Below, piece by piece: positions 1-7,553 of a stretch of 14,801 nucleotides of DNA (its first letter is position 1; each line of letters opens with the position of its first letter). The stretch lies in NCBI GenBank assembly GCA_947379865.1, contig CANCOY010000088.1, positions 1-14,801 of the forward strand, written 5' to 3'. The translations under genes and the position numbers were made by a program. This stretch comes from Acetobacteraceae bacterium. GTDB taxonomy: Bacteria > Pseudomonadota > Alphaproteobacteria > Zavarziniales > Zavarziniaceae. A model generated the notes under the pieces. That model was not told where the DNA came from and made no database searches. It was given only the letters and a program-made list of their open reading frames with translations.

Positions 1-1
1 T

Positions 2-112
2 GCGGCCTATGGCGCGGCCCCCAAGGCAGCCCAGCCAACCCCTGGTACCGCCGCCTGGGCCGGCCTGATCGACGATCTGGTTGGCGCCTGGGAGGCCGAC
101 TGCGCGGCCTGA
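2..112 (+). CDS. 3' end of an unidentified gene (5' truncated by window)
   Basis: Reading from base 2 the frame is open for 36 codons and ends in TGA at 110-112. The residues (alanine-rich, then WAGLIDDLVGAWEADCAA) look like a natural soluble C-terminus. The frame has GC-rich third positions like the neighbouring genes. The stop lies 12 bp from the stop of the convergent TerC-family gene. Too little is present to name a family. Confidence 0.45.
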   Translation, partial: AAYGAAPKAAQPTPGTAAWAGLIDDLVGAWEADCAA

Positions 113-124
113 CCGATCGCGCCG

Positions 125-856
125 TTAACCAGCCTTCCGTCCGCTCCGCCGGGCGGCGACCTGGTTGAGCACCTCGACCAGCACCGAGAACCCCATGGCT
201 GCGTAGATGTAGCCCTTGGGCACATGGAAGCCCAGACCATCGGCAATCAGCGCAAAGCCCACCAGCAACAGGAAGCTGAGGCTGAGCATGACCACCGTGG
301 GATGGCGGTCGATAAATTCCGACAATGGGTTGGTCGCAAACAGCATCAGGATGACGGCAATGACGATGGCCGTGGACATGACCCACAGTTCGTTCGACAG
401 ACCAACGGCGGTGATCACCGAATCAAGGCTGAACACGATGTCGAGGATGATGATCTGGACGATGGCTGACCAGAATTTCGGCACCGGCCGCCGTTCGATC
501 CCATCCTCGGTCAGTTCGCCTTCCATGCGTTCATGGATTTCGGCCGTTGATTTGTAGATGAGGAACAGGCCGCCCAGAAACAGCACCAGATCCCGCCCCG
601 ACACGGGATGTCCAAAGGGCTCCCAGAAGGCATCGGTCAGGCGGGCAAGCCAGGCGATGGAGAAGAGCAGCGCTAGGCGCGAGAACAGGGCCAGCGCCAG
701 TCCCAGCGTGCGCGCCTTGCGCTGCTGCTCCGGCGGCAGGCGCGCGGTGAGGATGGAGATGAAGACCATGTTGTCGATGCCAAGAACAATCTCAAGCACC
801 GTGAGGGTCAGCAGGCTGATCCAGATATTAAGGTCGAAGAACGCTTCCATGCCCAT
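125..856 (-). CDS. TerC-family integral membrane protein (YgdQ/YoaE-like)
   Basis: This encodes 243 residues, nearly all hydrophobic, with about seven predicted membrane segments. Two internally related halves each carry the TerC-family signature acidic residue in a membrane helix: LEIVLGIDNMVF (Asp28) and ILDIVFSLDSVITAVG (Asp145). TerC proteins sit in the inner membrane and are linked to metal-ion handling (manganese export in some members, tellurite resistance in others); I infer a metal-efflux type role, with the substrate unknown. A charged cytoplasmic loop (about residues 104-127) separates the halves. The family CBS/CorC extension seen in longer homologues is absent, so this is the short form. 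Two in-frame ATGs (856 and 850) are both plausible; neither has a strong Shine-Dalgarno. It lies 118 bp downstream of the gamma-glutamylcyclotransferase-like gene on the same strand and converges with the gene ending at 112. I found no yybP-ykoY manganese riboswitch upstream. Confidence 0.88.
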   Translation of the reverse strand: MGMEAFFDLNIWISLLTLTVLEIVLGIDNMVFISILTARLPPEQQRKARTLGLALALFSRLALLFSIAWLARLTDAFWEPFGHPVSGRDLVLFLGGLFLIYKSTAEIHERMEGELTEDGIERRPVPKFWSAIVQIIILDIVFSLDSVITAVGLSNELWVMSTAIVIAVILMLFATNPLSEFIDRHPTVVMLSLSFLLLVGFALIADGLGFHVPKGYIYAAMGFSVLVEVLNQVAARRSGRKAG

Positions 857-974
857 TTCCAGCCGCGCAGGCCGCGCAGCGAAGTACTTTTCCTGTCAGA
901 TGCTCCGACGGACCCCCGTCATCCAATATGGGCAGCGGCAAGCCATAATCAATCGCTGAAGGCCCGCGATCTGT

Positions 975-1514
975 TCAGCCGCGCCGTGATTTTTCAATGA
1001 CAGGCTGCATCAGACCCAGGCGCATTTCGGCCGCCTGCTTCATGTCTGGCCAAAGGCGGTCAATTTCCGACAGCGGCGTGCCAAGATCGTAATGGTGCAT
1101 CAGTTCTTCGGCGAGGATCAGGCCAAGGGGTTTTTCCGTCGCCACCCAGGCCTCGAACTCCCAGTGGGTGTCCTCGGCATCAAGGCGGCCCGTGGCGATG
1201 AAGACATGGGCATGGCGGCGGTCAGCCGAGGTCTCAACCGGGTACGGGTGAAGCGCATAGTCCGGCGTCTCGTAATAGCACAGCCGCCCCACCTCATCGG
1301 GAGAGACGCCTTCAATCACCACGCCGGCCACCTCTCCACCGGGATGGGGTACCAGAACCGGGAAGGTCTCGCCCCGGGCCCGGCGGCGCTGGAAACCGCG
1401 CAGCACAGCAGGTTCAAGCTGAAGCGCCGAGACATCGCGCCCCAACACGAGGCCGAGAAAATCGCGGTCCATGAGGCTGCCAAAGAAAAAGATCCGCATG
1501 CCCGAATGCCTCAC
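975..1514 (-). CDS. Gamma-glutamylcyclotransferase-like (AIG2/GGCT-fold) protein
   Basis: This 179-residue protein starts with the fold's substrate-binding signature FFFGSLMD (residues 9-16; consensus YGSL) and has the expected catalytic acid candidate Glu82 in CYYETPDYAL. Members of this fold cleave gamma-glutamyl groups from amines, peptides or amino acids to give 5-oxoproline, but many bacterial ones have no assigned substrate. The chosen start is GTG at 1514, which overlaps the TGA of the upstream decarboxylase by four bases (GTGA) and implies translational coupling. An ATG at 1499, five codons later and preceded by GAGG, is the alternative and would still keep FFFGSL intact. The tight overlap with a diamine-forming decarboxylase suggests, as inference only, action on a gamma-glutamyl-amine or related polyamine intermediate. 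Membership of the fold is secure; the substrate is not. Confidence 0.8.
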   Translation of the reverse strand: MRHSGMRIFFFGSLMDRDFLGLVLGRDVSALQLEPAVLRGFQRRRARGETFPVLVPHPGGEVAGVVIEGVSPDEVGRLCYYETPDYALHPYPVETSADRRHAHVFIATGRLDAEDTHWEFEAWVATEKPLGLILAEELMHHYDLGTPLSEIDRLWPDMKQAAEMRLGLMQPVIEKSRRG

Positions 1515-2749
1515 AAAATCCCGTGTCCGGGGGTTGCCAGCAGGGGGGCATCGCTGACCTCCGCCTGTTCGCGCCCATCGAAGCCGTTGAAAGCGGTGGC
1601 CAGGGCCACGCCATAGGCGCCCAGCTGGCCAATCTCGATCCAGTCACCTTCCCCGACATCGCCCGCCACAAGGAATGGGCCAGCCATGCGATCGGCACTG
1701 TCACAGGTGGGGCCAAACAGCACGAACGGCTGGGCCTCGGCTGAGGAGGCTGCATCGGGGCGCACCAGACGCGCGGGGAAGCGGAAGCCGGGCGCACCGG
1801 CATCCGAAAGGCTGCCATAGACGCCATCATTGATGAACAATTCGTTCCCGCGTCGCGCCAGCACCTTCACCACAACGCTGGTACCGGCCGCCACCAGGGC
1901 ACGGCCCGGCTCACACCACAGGCGCGGCCGCACCGCCAGGTCCATGGCCGCCACACCCGCCTCGATGGCCGCGAAATAGTCCGAGAGCGGCGGCGGCGTG
2001 AGATCGGGATAAGAGACGGGAAAACCACCCCCCACATCCAGCACATCCAGCGTCACACCCGCCGCACGGACAATCGCCGCAGCCCGCGCCAACGCCGCGC
2101 CATAGGCCGCCGGCTCCATGCACTGCGAGCCCACGTGGAAGCAGACGCCCAGGCGCTGCGCCACCGGGCGCGCTGCCTGCAGCAAGGCCACCGCTGCCTC
2201 TGCATCAGCACCAAACTTGCCAGACAGATCGTAAAGCGCCGTGCCCTTGGGCAAAGCAATGCGGATGTGCAGGCCAAGGTCGCGGGCCTGCCCGGTTTCC
2301 TCAAGGATCTTGGCGAGTTCCGCCTGGCTATCCAGCGAGAAGTCGCGCACGCCAAACCGGCCATAGGCCTCGACAATGGCTTCGCGGGGCTTCACCGGAT
2401 GCATGAAGGCCAGGCGGGCGGCCGGCGCGATCCGCCGCACGAGGGCAATCTCGGCCAGCGACGCCACATCGAAATGGGTCACGCCGCCGTCCGCCAGGGC
2501 GCGCAGCACCGCCGGCTCGGGATTGCACTTCACCGCATAGTGCACATCGCCGGCAAAGCCCGCCACAAAGCGCGAGGCGGTATCGCGGATCAGCTGGGGC
2601 CGCAGGCAATGCAGGGGCGCCGTGGGCCGGCGCAGGGCCACTGTCTGGTCAACATCCAGCGCGGGCGCGCGGGAAACGAGGCGCAGATGGCGCGGGGCGC
2701 GGCTGTCGCGACGGGGGGCGCGCAGGGCAGCAGATTGGCTCTTTCGCAT
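1511..2749 (-). CDS. Ornithine/lysine decarboxylase, PLP fold type III
   Basis: This 412-residue enzyme belongs to the alanine-racemase-fold ornithine/diaminopimelate decarboxylase family and should make putrescine (and perhaps cadaverine) in the cytoplasm. Visible landmarks are the PLP lysine Lys74 in YAVKCNPEP, HVGSQ (His205) and the phosphate-binding glycines DVGGGFP (239-245). They continue with the PLP-ring contact Glu280 in WCEPGR, the catalytic cysteine Cys349 and Asp350 in FGPTCDSAD, and Tyr379 in GAYG. FGPTCDSAD matches ornithine decarboxylases rather than diaminopimelate or carboxynorspermidine decarboxylases; ornithine versus lysine preference cannot be read reliably. The length is close to the bacterial enzymes, with a basic 40-residue N-terminus and a tail of about 20 residues after the usual end (ATAFNGF). 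The ATG at 2749 has GGAG nine bases upstream. A structured leader with a short upstream ORF precedes it, and its TGA overlaps the next gene. Confidence 0.9.
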   Translation of the reverse strand: MRKSQSAALRAPRRDSRAPRHLRLVSRAPALDVDQTVALRRPTAPLHCLRPQLIRDTASRFVAGFAGDVHYAVKCNPEPAVLRALADGGVTHFDVASLAEIALVRRIAPAARLAFMHPVKPREAIVEAYGRFGVRDFSLDSQAELAKILEETGQARDLGLHIRIALPKGTALYDLSGKFGADAEAAVALLQAARPVAQRLGVCFHVGSQCMEPAAYGAALARAAAIVRAAGVTLDVLDVGGGFPVSYPDLTPPPLSDYFAAIEAGVAAMDLAVRPRLWCEPGRALVAAGTSVVVKVLARRGNELFINDGVYGSLSDAGAPGFRFPARLVRPDAASSAEAQPFVLFGPTCDSADRMAGPFLVAGDVGEGDWIEIGQLGAYGVALATAFNGFDGREQAEVSDAPLLATPGHGIL

Positions 2750-3040
2750 GAAACTGTACTCCGCCTCCGGCCTGGCGGCCGGTTCGATCAGGGGGCGAAT
2801 GGGTCTCGGCCATCGCCCGATTGGTCGGGGGAACGGGTCTCCCGGCTCAGAACACGGATGGAACCGTGAAGCGGCCAGAGGGGAGAACCGTATCGGAGAT
2901 CAGCGTTTCAAAGGGGTTGCAAGCATAGCCACTAATCCTCGGAACCGGCGTCTGTGCCGGAAGTGCCAAAAGAGTAGCGGTACGTCGTTGCTTAACCTCA
3001 GCGGGCCAGCGGCACGTGCGAAACCGTGAGCGGTACTTAA
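2750..3040 (-). promoter_or_regulatory. Structured 5' leader of the decarboxylase (probable speF-type RNA element)
   Basis: About 290 nt upstream of the decarboxylase hold no full gene but dense structure on the minus strand. Visible stem-loops: CCGGC/GCCGG at 2945-2960, CACGG/CCGTG at 2853-2868, CCCGA/TCGGG at 2816-2829, and a perfect six-base-pair CCGGCC-gcca-GGCCGG at 2767-2782. The last stem touches the purine-rich Shine-Dalgarno tract (2759-2768). Between the first and second stems is an 8-codon ORF with its own Shine-Dalgarno. Its stop region carries CTCC/CTCCG stretches complementary to the decarboxylase GGAG/CGGAG. Alphaproteobacterial ornithine decarboxylase genes are known to carry the conserved speF RNA motif (Rfam), and the segment around the short ORF fits my memory of it; no alignment was run. 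No U-run terminator is seen, so control at translation initiation seems more likely than attenuation. The 5' end is only estimated. Confidence 0.65.
2900..2926 (-). CDS. Leader ORF MLATPLKR upstream of the decarboxylase
   Basis: ATG at 2926 opens eight codons, MLATPLKR, ending in TGA at 2902-2900. GAGGA (2940-2936) sits nine bases upstream, a good Shine-Dalgarno spacing, and a stem-loop (2945-2960) ends four bases before that. The stop is followed directly by TCTCCG, which can pair with the GGAG used by the decarboxylase about 140 nt downstream. The peptide ends in Lys-Arg next to the stop. In enterobacteria a leader peptide (SpeFL) stalls ribosomes in response to ornithine to control speF; the peptide here is unrelated in sequence, so a similar role is inference by analogy. 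Confidence 0.5.
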   Translation of the reverse strand: MLATPLKR

Positions 3041-3061
3041 GGCAAAGCGCCGCAAAATCAA
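3034..3061 (-). promoter_or_regulatory. Possible promoter for the decarboxylase leader
   Basis: On the minus strand TTGATT (3061-3056) and TAAGTA (3039-3034) are separated by 16 bases and lie just upstream of the first conserved-looking leader segment. The match to the consensus is moderate and there is no independent support, so this is a weak call. Confidence 0.25.
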
Positions 3062-3101
3062 CAGGAATTTTGTTACAATCCGCGTCAGGGTCGGCAGCCA
3101 C

Positions 3102-3878
3102 CTACCAGCGGCTGCCACCTGCACTGGCTTCGATCCCGATGGCCTCGAATACGGCCACCTTTGTGCGCGGGTCGGCGAGCACCGAATGGTGGCTGGTCCC
3201 CCGGATCAGCACGGACTTTGCGCCCGGAATGGCTGCTGCCAGCGGGTCGGGCGAGCCGGCAAAGGGATCGGTCCCGGCCCCCACCACCAGCACCGGCACC
3301 CTGATGTCGGCCAAGGCGGCGGGATCCAGCGAGCGGCGCGGCGCCCGCAGGCAGGCGGCGAGCGCGCCCAGGTCCCCGCCGGTCGAATCGGCAAAGGCGC
3401 GGAACGAGCGGGCGGTTTCATCGGCCACCGTCATGGGGTCGGCTGCCTCAAAGGCCGCAATCATGGTGGCCGGATCACGGGGTGGTTGCAGCAGGGTTTC
3501 GCCCACGCCGATCAGCGTTGCGGACCGCAGGCGGTCGGGCCGGCGCACCAGCAGGTCCAGCAGCAGGCGCGCCCCCAGCGAATGGGCCACAATGTCGGCC
3601 TTGTCGAGGTCGCAGCGATCCAGCAGGCCGATGATGTCGTCCGCCATGGCCTCAAGGCCATAGAAGGCCGGGTCGCGCGGCTTGGCGCTGAGGCCATGGC
3701 CGCGCAGGTCGAGAGCGAGGGACTCGCGGCCGGCATCGATCAGGTTCTCGTACCAGTCGTTCGCCTTCCAGGCCTGGTGCCGGTTGGCGGCAAAGCCATG
3801 GACCATGACCACGGGCGGCCCATCGCCCATGCCGTCGAACGAGATCTCAACGCCGTCGCCGGCCTGGAACACCGCCAT
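3102..3878 (-). CDS. Alpha/beta-fold hydrolase
   Basis: A 258-residue soluble hydrolase with all landmarks of the alpha/beta-hydrolase fold. Numbering from the TTG two codons upstream, the oxyanion-hole HGF is at 29-31. The nucleophile elbow is AHSLGA, with Ser102 in H-S-L-G rather than the commoner G-x-S-x-G. The acid is probably Asp206 in GAGTDPFAG, and the catalytic His is 232 or 233 in SHHSV. ALDLRGHGLS (57-66) is the typical strand-4 loop. I start at ATG 3878, which has a purine tract (GAGGGGGG) seven bases upstream; the TTG at 3884 falls too close to that tract. The upstream region carries a short tandem duplication of GGGGATTGA. It lies 35 bp after the molybdopterin oxidoreductase, probably in one transcript. 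The substrate cannot be told; esterase or lactonase-type activity is possible. Confidence 0.85.
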   Translation of the reverse strand: MAVFQAGDGVEISFDGMGDGPPVVMVHGFAANRHQAWKANDWYENLIDAGRESLALDLRGHGLSAKPRDPAFYGLEAMADDIIGLLDRCDLDKADIVAHSLGARLLLDLLVRRPDRLRSATLIGVGETLLQPPRDPATMIAAFEAADPMTVADETARSFRAFADSTGGDLGALAACLRAPRRSLDPAALADIRVPVLVVGAGTDPFAGSPDPLAAAIPGAKSVLIRGTSHHSVLADPRTKVAVFEAIGIEASAGGSRW

Positions 3879-3913
3879 CTTCAATCCCCCCTCAATCCCC
3901 TTTAGTCCGGAAT

Positions 3914-6157
3914 TCAGGCCGCCTGTTGCGCTGCTGGCGCCACATCCACCGGAATGCCGTTCAGCACCGCATTGCCCGAGACGGGGTCCAGCGCCTTGCC
4001 ATCGGACAGCTGGTTGGAATTGGCCCCCGGCCGCAAAGCGGCAACGCCCAGGCGCGTGCCCTGTTGGTCATGGCCGAAGCCATGGGGGGCAGAGACAACC
4101 CCCTTCATGATCTCGTCGGTGACCTCCACCTCGATCTCGATGGCGCCGCCAGGGCCGGTCACCCGTGCCAGGTCGCCAGCGCTGAGGCCGCGTGCACGCG
4201 CGTCATCGGGATGGATCTGCAAGGTGCAGCGGTTTGGCCCCTTGGCCAGCACCGGCAGATTGTGCAGCCAGGAATTGTTGGTGCGCACATCGCGCCGCCC
4301 CACCAGCAGCAGCTGGCGCACGGGGCCAGCGGCCACCCGCGCCCTGAGACGCACCATGTCGCCCACCAGCACCTCTGGCGCCAGATCCACCTGGCCGTCC
4401 TGGGTGCGAATGGCCTTGGGCAGGCGTGGGGTGAGTGGGCCAAGGTCGATACCGGCGGGGGTTTCGATCAGCTTGGCCAGAGTCAGCCCCTCGGGCCGGG
4501 CGCCAAAGCCATCGCCATAGGGGCCGGTGCGCAGCTGCATTTCCAGCTGGCGTTCCGGGCCGCGATAGGCCGAGAGCAGGTCCATGATCTCGTCCGGGTC
4601 GCGGCCCTCGATCAGGCCACCCTTCTGGGCCACGGCGGCGCGCACGGTACCGGCAATGTTGTCGTCATCGATCTGGGTTGCCGACTTGGCCCGGCCACCG
4701 GCGATGGAGGCGATTTCCAGCAGGATCTCCCATTCCGCCGGCCGGTCGGGGCGGGGGAACAAAGGCGGCGAGTAACGCGCCGCATTGCTGGTGGAAAGCT
4801 GCGGGAAGGACGTGTCGTAATGGCCTTCCTCGAAAGGAGACAGGCCCGGCAGGATCACGTCGGCATGGCGCGTGGTTTCGTTCAGATAGATGTCGAGGCT
4901 GACCATGAAATCGAGGCTGCCCAGCGCCCGGCCCAGCCGCGCCCCATCAGGCGCCGACAGCACGGGATTGCCCGCCACGGTGATCATGGCGCGGATGCGC
5001 CCCTCGCCCGGGGTCTCGATCTCTTCCGGCAGGCAGGCCACGGGGAACTCGCCCATGATCTCGGGCGCGTGGCGCACGCGGCTGTGGCGCCGGCCCGTGA
5101 TCACGCCCCGGCCCCGGCCACCCGGGCCACGGGCATTGTTCTGGAATCCCGGCGCCAGCGGGAACATGGCGCCGCCTTCCACATCCAGATTGCCGGTGAC
5201 CACGTTCAGGGCATCGATCAGCCAGTTGGCAACACTGCCGAATTCCTGGGTGGAGGCGCCCATGCGGCCATAGACGGCAGCGGCCCGCGCACCAGCAATA
5301 TCACGGGCCAGTTTGCGGATGGCCTCAGCGGCGATGCCGGTAATGGGGGCGGCGGCTTCTGGCGTGATATCGCGCACGGCCTCTTCCAGCCGCTCCAGCC
5401 CGGCCACCCGGCCCTCCAGATGGCCCAGGTCCACCAGGCCATCGGCCACCAGCGACTGGATCATGGCGGCCAGCAGCACGGCATCGGTGCCGGGGACGAT
5501 GAAATGATGCTCGTCGGCCATGCGCGCCGTCAGCGTGCGCTTGGGGTCGATCACCACCAGACGGCCACCACGCGCCTGCAGCGCCTTGGCCCTGCCCCGG
5601 AAGTCCGGCACGGTCCACATGCTGCCGTTCGATACCATGGGATTGCCGCCGATCACCACCAGCATGTCGGTGCGGTCGATATCGGGCACGGGCACGCTCA
5701 TCCAGTCGCCATACATCAGGCCGCTGGCGACATGGCGCGGGATCTGGTCGAGGGTGGAGGCGGAATAGGAATTGGGGGTGCCCACGGCGCGGGCCATCAC
5801 CGGCAGATAGAGGCCGATGGAAAAGCTGTGGGCGCTGGGATTGCCAAAATAGAGGCCCACCGCCTGGCGGCCATGCTCGGCCATGATAGGCAGCAGGCGC
5901 CGCTCCACCTCGGCAAAGGCTTCCGCCCACGAGACCTCGACGAAATCGCCACCCCGCCGCACCAGAGGCTTGCGCAGCCGGTCCGGGTCGGCGTGCAGTT
6001 CCTTCATGGCAAAGCCCTTGGGGCAGACATAGCCGCGCGAGAAGACGTCGGCGTCATGGCCACGGATGGTCGCGATCTCGCCATTCTCCAGCCCGATCTC
6101 CAGGCCGCAGGTGGCCTCGCAGATGGAACAGATGCGATAGCGGGTCTCGTGGGTCAT
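3914..6157 (-). CDS. Molybdopterin-dependent oxidoreductase (DMSO-reductase superfamily), substrate unknown
   Basis: 747 residues. The N-terminus binds a 4Fe-4S cluster through Cys10, Cys13, Cys17 and Cys45 (CxxCxxxC, then VCPKG). It is followed by the molybdopterin domains (GGNPMVSNG, RLVVIDPKRT) and the C-terminal MopB_CT beta-barrel with its dinucleotide-binding end (about the last 120 residues, including NNSWLHNLP and PHGFGHDQQG). No twin-arginine signal is present, so it should be cytoplasmic. At the place where formate dehydrogenases have Sec/Cys the sequence reads NSYSASTLDQIPRH (129-142), with Ser134 or Asp137 as possible metal ligands and no cysteine. A classical formate dehydrogenase is therefore unlikely. 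No partner iron-sulfur or membrane subunit lies beside it. The start at 6157 follows GGGGAGG eight bases upstream; the ATG nine codons earlier lacks this. tesB lies upstream and the hydrolase downstream on the same strand. Confidence 0.88.
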   Translation of the reverse strand: MTHETRYRICSICEATCGLEIGLENGEIATIRGHDADVFSRGYVCPKGFAMKELHADPDRLRKPLVRRGGDFVEVSWAEAFAEVERRLLPIMAEHGRQAVGLYFGNPSAHSFSIGLYLPVMARAVGTPNSYSASTLDQIPRHVASGLMYGDWMSVPVPDIDRTDMLVVIGGNPMVSNGSMWTVPDFRGRAKALQARGGRLVVIDPKRTLTARMADEHHFIVPGTDAVLLAAMIQSLVADGLVDLGHLEGRVAGLERLEEAVRDITPEAAAPITGIAAEAIRKLARDIAGARAAAVYGRMGASTQEFGSVANWLIDALNVVTGNLDVEGGAMFPLAPGFQNNARGPGGRGRGVITGRRHSRVRHAPEIMGEFPVACLPEEIETPGEGRIRAMITVAGNPVLSAPDGARLGRALGSLDFMVSLDIYLNETTRHADVILPGLSPFEEGHYDTSFPQLSTSNAARYSPPLFPRPDRPAEWEILLEIASIAGGRAKSATQIDDDNIAGTVRAAVAQKGGLIEGRDPDEIMDLLSAYRGPERQLEMQLRTGPYGDGFGARPEGLTLAKLIETPAGIDLGPLTPRLPKAIRTQDGQVDLAPEVLVGDMVRLRARVAAGPVRQLLLVGRRDVRTNNSWLHNLPVLAKGPNRCTLQIHPDDARARGLSAGDLARVTGPGGAIEIEVEVTDEIMKGVVSAPHGFGHDQQGTRLGVAALRPGANSNQLSDGKALDPVSGNAVLNGIPVDVAPAAQQAA

Positions 6158-6225
6158 GGCGGCGTCCTCCCCTGTTTTTCTCATGCTAATACGCGGCAGC
6201 GGTTCTGTCCGCTGCCCACGTGCCT

Positions 6226-7083
6226 CTAGCCCTGGCGGCGGATCAGGCCTTCCTGGGCGACAGAGGCCACCAGCAGGCCTTCGCGGGTATAGATGGCGCC
6301 CCGGTTAAAGCCACGGGCATGGCTGGAGGAGGGGCTGTCCTGGATATAGAGCAGCCATTCATCGCAGCGGAACGGCTGGTGGAACCACATGGCATGGTCG
6401 AGGCTGGCCATCTGCACGGCCTGGCTGAACCAGTTGACCCCATGGGGCAGCAGGCAGGTATCCAGCAGGGTCATGTCGGACGCATAGGCCAGCACCACCT
6501 GCTGCAGGGCGATGGAATCGGGCAGCGGCCCCGTGGCCCTGACCCAGACATGCTGCACCGGCTCACGCGGGGTGGGGTTCAGGATGTCGCGCTGGTCCAC
6601 CGGGCGCAGTTCGATGGGCCGTTCGCGCGAGAACCAGTGGCGCATGGGCTCCGGCACCTTGTCGGCCAGCGCCAGGCGGCGCTCGGCCTCGGTGGGCAGG
6701 TCTTCGGGTTGGGGCACCTTGGGCATGTCGATCTGGTGCTCATAGCCGCCTTCGTCCACCTGGAACGAAACCGACATGGAAAAGATCGCCTGGCCATGCT
6801 GGATCGCCACCACGCGCCGCGTGGTAAAGCTCTTGCCGTCGCGGATGCGGTCGACCTCGAACAGGATGGGGATCTTGGGGTCGCCCGGGCGCAGGAAATA
6901 GGCGTGCAGGGAATGGGCATTGCGCCCCTCCACCGTGCGGCAGGCCGCCACCAGCGCCTGGCCGATCACCTGCCCGCCAAACACCCGCTGCCAGGAATCG
7001 GCCGGGCTGTTGCCCCGGAAGATGTTGACCTCGATCCGCTCAAGATCCATCAGCGCCAAAAGATCCTCGACTGCCTTGCTCAT
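6226..7083 (-). CDS. tesB: Acyl-CoA thioesterase II
   Basis: A 285-residue double-hotdog thioesterase that hydrolyses acyl-CoA to free acid and CoA in the cytoplasm. It is similar along its whole length to E. coli TesB, with matching stretches such as VFGGQVIGQAL (34-44), SLHAYFLRPGDPK (58-70), GKSFTTRRV, AMWFHQPF (231-238) and SSSHARGF. The known E. coli catalytic residues Asp204, Thr228 and Gln278 correspond to Asp203, Ser227 and Gln277, so the hydroxyl residue is a conservative Thr-to-Ser change. The ATG at 7083 has an excellent AAGGAGG five bases upstream; a longer open frame reaching 7182 is unlike any TesB N-terminus and is disregarded. It appears to be the first gene of a same-strand set with the molybdopterin enzyme (68 bp gap) and the hydrolase. 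A 19-bp element 70 nt upstream is repeated before the aminopeptidase gene. Confidence 0.95.
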   Translation of the reverse strand: MSKAVEDLLALMDLERIEVNIFRGNSPADSWQRVFGGQVIGQALVAACRTVEGRNAHSLHAYFLRPGDPKIPILFEVDRIRDGKSFTTRRVVAIQHGQAIFSMSVSFQVDEGGYEHQIDMPKVPQPEDLPTEAERRLALADKVPEPMRHWFSRERPIELRPVDQRDILNPTPREPVQHVWVRATGPLPDSIALQQVVLAYASDMTLLDTCLLPHGVNWFSQAVQMASLDHAMWFHQPFRCDEWLLYIQDSPSSSHARGFNRGAIYTREGLLVASVAQEGLIRRQG

Positions 7084-7153
7084 CCGGGCCTCCTTCGCCA
7101 ATGCCTTTCCCAATGGCGGAAAGCGTGCACCTTGTCCAGCTAAACTCACGGCT

Positions 7154-7172
7154 TTGATTTCATTGGGATATT
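7154..7172 (-). repeat. Copy 1 of the 19-bp shared upstream element
   Basis: Read toward tesB this is AATATCCCAATGAAATCAA, ending 70 nt before the tesB ATG. The identical 19 bases occur at 9499-9517 on the plus strand, 72 nt before the aminopeptidase ATG. The equal distance and orientation relative to each gene suggest a regulator-binding site or promoter part; the inverted placement on the chromosome would also fit terminal repeats of the intervening segment. Confidence 0.6.
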
Positions 7173-7514
7173 TTCCGCACAAAAGCGGAACATCAAGGAT
7201 GGTTTCCTACGCGGAAGGGTGCCCGAGGAAACAATCAGGGGAACGAATAGGGCTCGGCCTTGGCGCCGCATGCCCGACACTGGCGGTGTCGGCAGCAGCC
7301 ACCTATCCCCTCTATCACCCCGCATCCCTCACACCTTGGGAAGACATCCCCGCAGCGCTTGGCCGGGACAGTTTGCTGTCGATATTTCCCCGACGCCGGA
7401 TCGCCGCCGTAAGGGTTCGTGCGGGTCACCTGGACCGGCGAGACAATTTGTCACACACCGAATGGGTGTAGAATTTTGGGTGCCTATGATGCGGAAACAT
7501 CTGGCTGGAGAGGG

Positions 7515-7553
7515 GGCGCTTGGTCGGCCATTTTGCCCATTGGGCGAAGCGCC
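7515..7553. repeat. Nested inverted repeat (possible RNA hairpin)
   Basis: Outer arms GGCGCTT (7515-7521) and AAGCGCC (7547-7553) enclose an inner GCCC/GGGC stem (7535-7538 with 7542-7545). It lies 100 bp downstream of the phage holin stop. No T-run follows on either strand, so it is not a standard intrinsic terminator; its role is unknown. Confidence 0.35.

Noticed and set aside
857..974. Manganese (yybP-ykoY) riboswitch before the TerC-family gene
   Set aside because: TerC genes often carry one, but the 118-bp gap lacks the conserved loop sequences; only a small GACGG/CCGTC stem is visible.
2847..3101. 84-codon minus-strand frame across the decarboxylase leader
   Set aside because: It runs through several stem-loops with no ribosome site or protein-like features; the short MLATPLKR frame within the same DNA is better supported.
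3926..6229. 767-codon plus-strand open frame antisense to the molybdopterin oxidoreductase
   Set aside because: It mirrors the real gene and is His/Gly/Ala-rich with no domain; in high-GC coding DNA such antisense frames stay open by codon bias.
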